From assembly GCA_964458325.1 (NCBI GenBank), contig CAYWIM010000107.1, forward strand, positions 1-13,131: DNA of 13,131 bases, in the 5' to 3' direction. This document shows, piece after piece, positions 1 through 6,539 of this stretch. A program made the position numbers and the translations under genes. This DNA comes from JAGMXM01 sp964458325 (GTDB taxonomy: Bacteria; Verrucomicrobiota; Verrucomicrobiia; Limisphaerales; UBA1319). Each line of letters opens with the position of its first letter. Positions within the stretch are counted from its first letter, which is position 1. The notes beneath the pieces were generated by a model. That model did not search any database. It worked only from the letters and a program-made list of their open reading frames with translations, and was not told the origin of the DNA.

Positions 1-30
1 CGCGTCCGGGTCCGGGTGCAGCCTGCGCAT

Positions 31-843
31 TCACTCGAGGCCCCCGCGAGCCTCATCGAGTAGATCGGGGATGCCGTTCGCGCCGGGCTGCCCCGAGGCG
101 TCCACGCGGTCGATCCAGACGCCGGCGGATCGCCGGTCCGGATTCGATTGGCCCTGCTCGTCAGCGATCTGCCAGGCCAGCAGCAGCTGCGCAGTGGCAT
201 TGCCGGATGTGAGCAGGTATTTCAGGAGATCGGCGGCGTCGTGCCAGCCGCCGGCGGCGTCGATCTCGGCGCCGGGCGCGGCGGGCCCGTAGGCGGTTCG
301 CCCAGCGGACTGGTGGCAAGGCGTTCCCAGGCAGGGGTTGGATCCGGAGGGCTGGTTCCGCATGAGTTCGAGCATGTCGTCCCCCAGCGATCCCCCCGCC
401 TCTGGGGCGATCACGAAAGGGAGCGAACGCGATCCGCCTGCCTCGAGTTCGAACCGGCCGGGCCGGGTCACGGCACTGAAATCCAGGTCTGCGAAATAAG
501 CAAAGGCTCCCCACCGCCCCTCCGACGCCGCCGGCAGCGGCCGGCGCAGCACCTCCCGGCCGGTGCCTGATTCGATCATAACCCATTCGCCGGCGATGGG
601 CACCCGAGCAAAAGCGATACCGCATTTCGGGTCCTGGGGGCGGTAGCCGAGCTGATTGCCGCGCAGGTGGATGGCGGGCGGTGCGCTCTCGAGGGGCGAG
701 GCTCCTGACGTTGCGCCGGATGTTCGGATGGCATCCGGTGTGCAGCCCTCTTCGGCGGGAGCGGATGCCGGGGCTGCCAGGATGGCCGCGGCCAGCCAAG
801 TCAATCCACAACTCCGCCCGGTTCGGCGCCCAATCGGTGTCAT
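31..843 (-). CDS. Glycoside hydrolase family 9 (cellulase-type) protein, cut short by an in-frame TGA
   Basis: The product resembles a secreted endoglucanase-type enzyme that hydrolyses beta-glucans. Starting at the ATG at 843, residues 8-28 form a signal peptide ending in AAPASA. Residues 58-147 match the Ig-like domain that precedes many GH9 catalytic domains (HLRGNQLGYRP at 59-69). The catalytic domain then begins, with the GH9 motif GGWHDAAD at 198-205; its aspartates D202 and D205 align with the catalytic-base region. The reading frame stops at residue 270, after NGIPDLLDEARGGLE, although a GH9 catalytic domain needs several hundred more residues. The frame stays open beyond the TGA (MRRLHPDPDA, positions 30-1), and the TGA sits where the family usually has Trp. 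The catalytic acid Glu near the C-terminus would lie outside the window. The gene starts 38 bp after the histidine kinase on the same strand, so it may be the last gene of that operon. The family call is firm; whether the gene is functional is doubtful. Confidence 0.8.
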   Translation of the reverse strand: MTPIGRRTGRSCGLTWLAAAILAAPASAPAEEGCTPDAIRTSGATSGASPLESAPPAIHLRGNQLGYRPQDPKCGIAFARVPIAGEWVMIESGTGREVLRRPLPAASEGRWGAFAYFADLDFSAVTRPGRFELEAGGSRSLPFVIAPEAGGSLGDDMLELMRNQPSGSNPCLGTPCHQSAGRTAYGPAAPGAEIDAAGGWHDAADLLKYLLTSGNATAQLLLAWQIADEQGQSNPDRRSAGVWIDRVDASGQPGANGIPDLLDEARGGLE

Positions 844-881
844 ATCCCCATGCTGCCCGAGGGACGCGATTCTGCCCAGGC

Positions 882-2384
882 TTAACTTGGTGAACCGGCC
901 CGATGATCGGCGGGGGCGTGCTTCAAGGCGATCTCGACTTCGAGGCCGGACGGGGAGCGGTTGCGGGCGACGACCGTGCCCTGGCAGGCCTCGATGCAGG
1001 TTTTGACAATGGCCAATCCGAGGCCGATGCCGCCCGTCTCGCGGCTTCGGGATGGCTCGACGCGGAAGAAGGGATCGAAGATCCGATGCAGCGTCTCCTC
1101 GGGCACCCCCGGGCCGGAATCGGATACCCGCACAAGGATGCAATCGCCGCGGGACTCGGCCTCGAGGAGGATGGGCCCCGCCGATCCCGCGTAGCGAACC
1201 GCGTTTCGGACCAGATTGGCCAGGGCGCGGCGGAGCAGATCGGGTTCGGCCAGCACGCGGCAGGCGGGATCGATGCGGACCTCGAGGGCGGCGAGCCGCG
1301 GGGCCTCGCGCGCGGCGATCGGCTGGGCGATCTCGAGCAGGGGAACGGATTCGAGCGTCATGTGCTCGGGCTGAAGGCCGGCGCGGGTGAACGAGAGGAG
1401 GTCATGGATGAGATCGGACATTTCCCGGACCTCCTCCTCGAGATCCTGGAGCTGGGTCTGGGATCCGGGGTCGGCGCGCTGTTCGAGGATGCCCAGGGCC
1501 ATCTGGATCCGGGCCAGGGGTGCACACAGCTCGTGCGCGATGTCGCCGAGAAACCGCTTCTGGCCCTGCACGTAATCGGTAAGCCGAGCCGCCAGCTGGT
1601 TGATCGAGACCGCAAGCCGGCCGAGCTCATCGGCGCGCTGGACCGGGACGCGGGTATCGAAGCGTCCCTCGGCGATCCGGCTGGTGGCGCGGGTCATCTG
1701 CCCGATCGCGCGGGTCAGGCGATGAACCAGCGGCGTCCAGAACAGGACCGAAAGCAGCACGGCGCCGAAGCCCACCGCGATCCAGGGGGTCGGATCGAAG
1801 AAAAGCCCGCCCCCCCGCAGCGAGTCGGACATGCCCAGCAAAACGAGGGGAGGCGAACGCATCCGGGCCGGTTCCGCGAAGGGGAGGCGCACGCCGACCC
1901 AGTAGCGGGAAGGATCGCCGGCGCGCAGCATGAACTTGGGCTGCGGATTGAGGGGCGGCGGGGTCCAGCGCCGCATGGGGCCGCGGCCGGGGGGCGGGCC
2001 GCGGCGTGCGATCGAGCTGCGGCCGGGGGGCTCGGAAGGCGATTCCTGGCTTCCGGCGATCCGCTCGCGGACCTCGAGTGGGAGCTCGATGGCCTCGCCG
2101 CCGGCCTGGGTGCCATCGGCACGGAACAGGAAGAACTGGGCGCGATACGCCTGGCTGAACCGATCGAGGACCCGGCCCCAGTCTGCCTCGGGCGTGTCGG
2201 CCAGCTCAGCGGCGATGACTTCGCCGACGGCCTGGATCCGGTCGCCCGCCCGTCCCAGCAGCAGCGAGTCCATGTCCACGCGGAACTGGAGCCGAAAGAA
2301 GCCGTAGAACACCGCCCCCAGAAAGGCGAGGTTCAGCAGGAACCCCAACAGCAGCCGGGCATAGATCGGCAGATGGACCTTCAT
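882..2384 (-). CDS. CpxA-type membrane sensor histidine kinase
   Basis: A 500-residue sensor kinase of the inner membrane, expected to phosphorylate the response regulator encoded just upstream. Transmembrane segment 1 is about residues 9-30, followed by a periplasmic sensor of about 170 residues with a Pro/Arg-rich stretch (115-148). Transmembrane segment 2 is about 201-219, and a HAMP linker follows (220-272). The dimerisation/phosphoacceptor H-box is FLGDIAHELCAPLARIQ, with H284. The ATPase domain shows the N box (NLVRN, 390-394), G1 (DSGPG, 422-426), the F box (FDPFFR, 436-441) and G2 (GGIGLGLAIVK, 451-461). The layout and H-box resemble CpxA, an envelope-stress sensor. The residue four after the histidine is Ala (A288), where Thr or Asn is usual and supports phosphatase activity. 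The ATG is 6 bp past the regulator's stop, without a clear Shine-Dalgarno, so translational coupling is likely. The stimulus cannot be read from the sequence. Confidence 0.93.
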   Translation of the reverse strand: MKVHLPIYARLLLGFLLNLAFLGAVFYGFFRLQFRVDMDSLLLGRAGDRIQAVGEVIAAELADTPEADWGRVLDRFSQAYRAQFFLFRADGTQAGGEAIELPLEVRERIAGSQESPSEPPGRSSIARRGPPPGRGPMRRWTPPPLNPQPKFMLRAGDPSRYWVGVRLPFAEPARMRSPPLVLLGMSDSLRGGGLFFDPTPWIAVGFGAVLLSVLFWTPLVHRLTRAIGQMTRATSRIAEGRFDTRVPVQRADELGRLAVSINQLAARLTDYVQGQKRFLGDIAHELCAPLARIQMALGILEQRADPGSQTQLQDLEEEVREMSDLIHDLLSFTRAGLQPEHMTLESVPLLEIAQPIAAREAPRLAALEVRIDPACRVLAEPDLLRRALANLVRNAVRYAGSAGPILLEAESRGDCILVRVSDSGPGVPEETLHRIFDPFFRVEPSRSRETGGIGLGLAIVKTCIEACQGTVVARNRSPSGLEVEIALKHAPADHRAGSPS

Positions 2385-2390
2385 CGCGGT

Positions 2391-3137
2391 TCAGTCTGGA
2401 GGTGTCCAGGGCGCAATTCGCTCGCGGTCCGGATCGATGAGCATGTATCCGACCGACCGGATCGTTCGAATGAAACGTGGGGTTCGAGGATCGTCATCGA
2501 GCTTGTGGCGGAGGGCGGAGATGTGGACATCGATCGATCGATCGAACACCTCATAATCGCGCTCGGCGATCTCGGCGAGCAGCTGGTCGCGGGTTTTCAC
2601 GCGGCCGCGGCCGCGGGCGAGCGAGGCCAGCAGATCGAACTCGAGGGCGGTGAGGGCCAGGGGCCGATCGCCGAGAACGGCCACGCGCGCGCTCGCGTTG
2701 ATGCGGAGGGGGCCGACGACGATCTCGGGCGCGGCGGCATCCGGGCCGGGCGCGGCTGGGGGTGCGGCGCGGCGGATGACGGCGCGGAGCCGGGCGAGGA
2801 GCTCGCGCGGCGAGAAAGTCTTGGGCAGATAATCATCGGCGCCCAGCTCGAGGCCGACGATGCGGTCGGACTCCTCGCCTCGAGCGGTGAGCATGAGGAC
2901 GGGGACGTTGGAGTCGCGGCGGAGCTGGCGAAGCAGCTCGAAGCCATCGAGGCCGGGCAGCATGACATCGAGGATGACGGCGGCATAGCGGCCGGATCGA
3001 GCCTGCTCGAGGCCCTCGGGGCCCGTGTGGGCGGCATCGATCGCATAGCCCATCGGCGTCAGGTAATCCTGAATCAGCCGGCACAGCTTGCGGTCGTCGT
3101 CAACCACCAGCAGCCGGGTTGGATGAGCGGATTCCAT
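2391..3137 (-). CDS. OmpR/CpxR-family winged-helix response regulator
   Basis: A 248-residue cytoplasmic DNA-binding regulator, the likely partner of the adjacent kinase. The receiver domain covers residues 7-122: acidic pocket D13-D15, phosphoacceptor D57 in VILDVMLPG, T84 in LMLTARG, and K106. A linker rich in Ala and Pro (124-136) leads to the OmpR-type winged helix (138-235), with LTALEFDLLASLA, the recognition region RSIDVHISALRHKL and RTIRSVGYML near the C-terminus. The start ATG at 3137 is chosen because the receiver beta-1 strand (TRLLVVDDD) begins seven codons later; the open frame upstream is not conserved-looking. The residue after K106 is Thr (ACT), whereas nearly all members have Pro (KPF). 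A perfect 12-bp palindrome lies just before the start codon. Targets are unknown; autoregulation and control of the nearby GH9 or lipoprotein genes are inference. Confidence 0.94.
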   Translation of the reverse strand: MESAHPTRLLVVDDDRKLCRLIQDYLTPMGYAIDAAHTGPEGLEQARSGRYAAVILDVMLPGLDGFELLRQLRRDSNVPVLMLTARGEESDRIVGLELGADDYLPKTFSPRELLARLRAVIRRAAPPAAPGPDAAAPEIVVGPLRINASARVAVLGDRPLALTALEFDLLASLARGRGRVKTRDQLLAEIAERDYEVFDRSIDVHISALRHKLDDDPRTPRFIRTIRSVGYMLIDPDRERIAPWTPPD

Positions 3138-3141
3138 AGCC

Positions 3142-3153
3142 AAGCCCGGGCTT
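3142..3153. repeat. 12-bp perfect palindrome just upstream of the response regulator start
   Basis: AAGCCCGGGCTT reads the same on both strands and lies 4 bp before the regulator's ATG (3137), where a ribosome-binding site would sit. It could be an operator half-site pair or a small RNA structure affecting translation. In a GC-rich genome, chance is also possible. No second copy was noticed at the other promoters in the window. Confidence 0.35.
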
Positions 3154-3178
3154 TTCCGTGCAGCCGGCACCTTGCCCC

Positions 3179-3204
3179 GATCGCCGCCCGCGGCAAAGGC
3201 GATC
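3179..3204 (-). terminator. Possible stem-loop at the end of the NamZ-fusion gene
   Basis: GATCGCC (3179-3185) pairs with GGCGATC (3198-3204) across a 12-nt loop, overlapping the stop codon of the lipoprotein gene at 3203-3205. There is no run of T after it in the direction of transcription, so it is not a classic intrinsic terminator. It may only stabilise or partly attenuate the transcript before the response regulator gene. Confidence 0.25.
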
Positions 3205-5563
3205 AAGGATAGAGGAGGAATGACGCGCGGCGCCGGGCGAACTCCTCCCGGGCGCGGCTCCAGCTCGATTCGATCTCGGCGATGGGTTTGCCCTGGCGCA
3301 CGGCCTGGACCGTGGCCGGGTGGACGAGAAGCGTATTGAGCTTGTCGAGCTGGAACTGGCTGGGGTAATCGCGGTGCAACAGGCGCGCGATCGCCAGCCC
3401 GACGCGGATCGGCTGGCAGCGGTCGCGATCGGTGAGGAGGATATTGACGCCGCGGCATTCCTGGTCCTTGAACTTGCTGGCGGTGGGGGTGAACCGGATC
3501 GGGACGAACCGCACGCCCGCCAAACCTGCCCGATTCAGCTCGGACGCCAGGCGGATCTCGTCGATATACGGCGCCCCGATCACCTCGAACGGGGTGCCGG
3601 TGCCGCGTCCGACCGACAGAGCCGACATCTCGAGCAGGCCGATCCCGGGGTAGAGCGCCGCCTCGGTCAAGCTGCGCATGTTGGGCGATGGATTGATCCA
3701 GGGGAGGCCGGTCTGGTCGAACCAGAGGGAGCGGCTCCAGCCCTGGACGGGGATCACCCGCAGGTCGGCGCCGAATTTTCGCTCCTGGTTGAACATCCGC
3801 GCCAGCTCACCGACGGTCATCCCGTGGCGGACGGGAACCGAGTGGAATCCGGTGAAGGTGGTGGGGCCATCGAGCACAGGCCCCTCGATGGCGATGCCGT
3901 TGATGGGGTTGACGCGATCGAGCACGAAGATCGGGAGCCGCTGCCGGCCGGCAGCTTCGAGGGCCAGCCCGAGGGTGGAGATGTAGGTGTAGAAGCGGGT
4001 CCCGATGTCCTGGATGTCGAACACGAGCGCATCAAGCCCCTGGAGCTGCGCCGGCGACGGCTGGCGGGTCTCGCCATAGAGGCTGTAGACGGGCAGGCCG
4101 GTGGCCGGATCGACGCTGTCGCCGATCTTCTCGTCGAGGTTGCCGCGGATGCCGTGCTCGGGGCTGAACAGGGCGCGGAGTTGGACTCCCGGGGCCTGAT
4201 GCAGCAAATCGATCGTTGATCGGCGCTGGCGGTCGATGCCGGTGGGATTGGTGATGAGCCCGATCTTGAGCCCCTGGAGCGGGGCGAACCCCTGCTGGGC
4301 AAGGACGTCGATGCCGTTGAGGACGGCGGCATTTGGTTCGCGGGCCGGGGCGGCGCTCGATGGGGAGGGATCGGGCCGGCGCGGGAGCGATCCGGGCACG
4401 CCGGCGAAATTGAAGCCGACGACGGACTCGGCGGCGAGCGAGCCCAGGGTGCTCCAGAGCTCGAGCACGTTGCCCTTGCCATCCGGGTGCACGCGGTTGC
4501 CCAGGAACAGCCAGAACGTCTTCGAGAACGGGTCCACCCAGACCGCTGTGCCGGTCCAGCCGGTGTGCCCGTAGGATCCGACCGGGAACCATTGTCCGCG
4601 GGGCCGCGCATATCCGGAATCGATGTCCCATCCCAGCCCGCGGCGCCAGGGGACCTCGGGCGGGGTTTGGACCGTGGTCATGAGGCGCACGGTGGCGGGC
4701 TGGAACAGGCGGACGCCGTCGAGGACGCCTTCCTGGATCATCATCCGCGCGAAGCGCGCGACGTCCGCGGCCGTCGAGAACAGGCCGGCATGGCCGGCGA
4801 CGCCGCCCATGGCGCGCGAGGTGGGATCGTGGACCACTCCGCGCAGCATGACCTCGCCGGCCTGCTCCGTGGGGGCGATGCGGGCGATCCAGTCGGCGGG
4901 CGGGCGGAAACGCGTCTCCTTCATGCGGAGCGGCCGGTAGATTTCGCGTTCGGCGAACTGATCGAGCGGGGTGCCGGACACGCGGCCGACGATCTCGCCG
5001 AGGAGGATGAAATTGATATCGCTGTAGCGGAACGCGGCGCCGGGGGCGGTGGTGAGCTTCTCGGCGCAGGCGAGCTCGATCGCATGCACGGCGCCGGTCC
5101 AGGCCGGGGTCAGGCTCAGGCCCGGGCGCAACCCGGACGTGTGGGTCATCAGGTGGCGGATCGCAACCAGCTCGCGCCCCTCGCCGGCGAACTCCGGGAT
5201 GTAGCGCTGGACGGGGGCATCGAGGTCGATCTGGCCGCGCTCGATCAGGAGCATGATCGAGGGGGTCGTGGCGAGAACCTTGGTGAGCGAGGCGAGATCG
5301 TAGATGGTGTCTTCGGTGGCGGGCTCCGGGGCGGGGCGGATCGCGCGCTGGCCGTAGGCGCGGTGGTGAGCTTGGCCGGGGCGCTCGATCCAGAAGACGC
5401 CGCCCGGGGTGCGGCCGGCTGCCACCGCGCTCTCGATGGCGGCGTCGATCTCGGCCACCTTGGTCGGAGCGAGCTCGGGCGTTGCGGGAGAGGGCGTGCG
5501 GCAGCTGGGGCAGGCGAGAGCGGCTAGGAGCGCCAGCCCGAGGGGCAAGGCGGAGGTTTTCAA
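3203..5563 (-). CDS. Lipoprotein fusing a beta-lactamase-like serine hydrolase to a NamZ (DUF1343, GH171) exo-N-acetylmuramidase
   Basis: A predicted cell-wall enzyme exported to the envelope. From a TTG start the first residues (MKTSALPLGLALLAALAC) form a lipoprotein-type signal with Cys18 as the possible lipid anchor. Residues 33-385 are a class C beta-lactamase-like/penicillin-binding fold: catalytic S92-x-x-K95 (ASLTK), Y180-S-D182 in place of YxN, and H333-T-G (GHTGWTG). After a Pro/Ala/Ser linker (392-410), residues 412-786 are DUF1343, the NamZ family that removes terminal MurNAc from peptidoglycan fragments. It shows ITNPTGID, FSPEHGIRG (E469 and H470, the NamZ catalytic region) and YSLYG. 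In Bacillus subtilis the homologues YbbE and YbbC are separate neighbouring genes, so this fusion joins proteins with related roles in muropeptide turnover. No SD is clear. An alternative GTG start at 5632 would overlap the previous gene's TGA (GTGA) and add 23 residues. The response regulator gene follows after 65 bp. Confidence 0.9.
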   Translation of the reverse strand: MKTSALPLGLALLAALACPSCRTPSPATPELAPTKVAEIDAAIESAVAAGRTPGGVFWIERPGQAHHRAYGQRAIRPAPEPATEDTIYDLASLTKVLATTPSIMLLIERGQIDLDAPVQRYIPEFAGEGRELVAIRHLMTHTSGLRPGLSLTPAWTGAVHAIELACAEKLTTAPGAAFRYSDINFILLGEIVGRVSGTPLDQFAEREIYRPLRMKETRFRPPADWIARIAPTEQAGEVMLRGVVHDPTSRAMGGVAGHAGLFSTAADVARFARMMIQEGVLDGVRLFQPATVRLMTTVQTPPEVPWRRGLGWDIDSGYARPRGQWFPVGSYGHTGWTGTAVWVDPFSKTFWLFLGNRVHPDGKGNVLELWSTLGSLAAESVVGFNFAGVPGSLPRRPDPSPSSAAPAREPNAAVLNGIDVLAQQGFAPLQGLKIGLITNPTGIDRQRRSTIDLLHQAPGVQLRALFSPEHGIRGNLDEKIGDSVDPATGLPVYSLYGETRQPSPAQLQGLDALVFDIQDIGTRFYTYISTLGLALEAAGRQRLPIFVLDRVNPINGIAIEGPVLDGPTTFTGFHSVPVRHGMTVGELARMFNQERKFGADLRVIPVQGWSRSLWFDQTGLPWINPSPNMRSLTEAALYPGIGLLEMSALSVGRGTGTPFEVIGAPYIDEIRLASELNRAGLAGVRFVPIRFTPTASKFKDQECRGVNILLTDRDRCQPIRVGLAIARLLHRDYPSQFQLDKLNTLLVHPATVQAVRQGKPIAEIESSWSRAREEFARRRASFLLYP

Positions 5564-5593
5564 TCCGGCAGCGTTGTTCGCGCAAGCCCGGGG

Positions 5594-5610
5594 CGGGCGG
5601 AACCCGCCCG
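5594..5610 (-). repeat. GC-rich hairpin between the coiled-coil gene and the NamZ-fusion gene
   Basis: CGGGCGG (5594-5600) and CCGCCCG (5604-5610) form a 7-bp all-GC stem with a 3-nt loop. It lies just past the coiled-coil gene's stop (5629) and ahead of the TTG start at 5563. It could be an intercistronic mRNA structure or a weak terminator; no T-tract follows. If translation starts at the GTG at 5632 the hairpin would be inside the coding region. Confidence 0.35.
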
Positions 5611-5628
5611 GCAGTCCGGGGCGAAGGT

Positions 5629-6456
5629 TCACGGTGCGGAGGGGGTGTTGGTGGCGGTGACCGGATCGGCGATGGGTGCCGAATCGGAAGGCAGAGGCGT
5701 GATTCGGACGGTGCCATCCTGGCGGAGCTCGACGTTGAGAGGGTAGCCGTTGGTGGCGGTGACGGGCTGGGGTGTCTGCTGCTTGAGCCGTTCGGCGCCT
5801 TTGGCGGTCGATCCGTAAAGCCCCTGGCGGATCCATTCGAGGCGGCGGGCGACGGAGACCTCTTCCCGGAGCCGCCGGTATTGCTCGCGCAGGGTCGAGA
5901 GATTGTTGAGCTGGCGCTCGAGGTCGGCCTTGTCGGACTGGAGGCGTTTGAGCTCCGAGAGGAGGAACGCGCGGTCGCCCTCGGAGGCCGCCAGCTTCTG
6001 CTCGGTGTCAGCGATCTGCGATTCGAGGCCGGTGATGTCGTTGCGCAGGCCGTTCATGCGCTGGGTGAGATTGTCGCGTTCGGATTCGAGCTCGGCGATC
6101 TTGGTGTCGCGCTCGGAGATTTTGGTGTCGCGGCTGGCGATCTCCTGCCGGGCGGTCTGGGCGGCGGCCTTGGAATCGGCTTCGAGCTTGGTGAGCTGGC
6201 GCGTGGTGTTGGCCAGCCGGTTGGAGGTATCGAGCAGTTCGGCGACTCGATCGTCCAACGTCTGGCGCAGGAGGGTCAGATCCTGCTGTGCCTGGCCGAG
6301 CCGGGTCTCGGCGGTGCGCCAGTTGTTGGAACGATCGACGAGCGCGGTCTGCAAATCGGAGATTTCGCCCTTGGTCTTGTAGAGGCCGTAGATGAGCGCC
6401 GCGGCCAGGGCGAGGCAGAGAATGACCAGCAGCACAATGACCGGTTTCGCATTCAT
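5629..6456 (-). CDS. Membrane-anchored coiled-coil protein of unknown function
   Basis: A 275-residue protein with a short cytoplasmic start (MNAKP), one transmembrane helix (about residues 6-25) and a long heptad-rich helix (about 30-205) full of Glu, Gln, Arg and Leu, predicted to form a coiled coil. A near-repeat (RDTKISERDTKIAE) lies around residues 107-121. The helix ends in RRLEWIRQGLYGSTAKGAERLKQ, which I recall as a conserved block in verrucomicrobial proteins of this shape; that memory needs a search. The tail is Pro/Thr-rich, with a small beta-like stretch (LNVELRQDGTVRITPLP). No enzymatic motif is visible. The orientation would place the coiled coil in the periplasm, suggesting a structural or spacer role in the envelope next to the peptidoglycan lipoprotein gene. 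The ATG at 6456 is preferred over a TTG three codons earlier. In the 83 bp upstream there is a GATAAT hexamer (6499-6504) without a good -35. Confidence 0.75.
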   Translation of the reverse strand: MNAKPVIVLLVILCLALAAALIYGLYKTKGEISDLQTALVDRSNNWRTAETRLGQAQQDLTLLRQTLDDRVAELLDTSNRLANTTRQLTKLEADSKAAAQTARQEIASRDTKISERDTKIAELESERDNLTQRMNGLRNDITGLESQIADTEQKLAASEGDRAFLLSELKRLQSDKADLERQLNNLSTLREQYRRLREEVSVARRLEWIRQGLYGSTAKGAERLKQQTPQPVTATNGYPLNVELRQDGTVRITPLPSDSAPIADPVTATNTPSAP

Positions 6457-6539
6457 GGATGCCAAGCAAACTCAAGCATTCGACGTTTGGCAAGCTTCAT
6501 TATCGGCTCGAGCACGATTGCGCGATTGGGGGGGCAGCG

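Noticed and set aside
2521..2560. Tandem ATCG run
   Set aside because: Lies inside the response regulator coding sequence (VFDRSIDVH region) and is explained by codons for Asp, Arg, Ser and Ile.
903..3212. Long plus-strand open frame (769 codons) opposite the kinase and regulator genes
   Set aside because: It runs antisense through two clear genes, has low-complexity Gly/Glu/Ala/Asp composition and no recognisable domain; such mirror frames are common in GC-rich DNA.
4032..5717. Minus-strand Arg/Pro-rich open frame within the NamZ-fusion gene
   Set aside because: Same-strand shifted frame of a well-supported gene; the product is almost entirely Arg, Pro and Ala.
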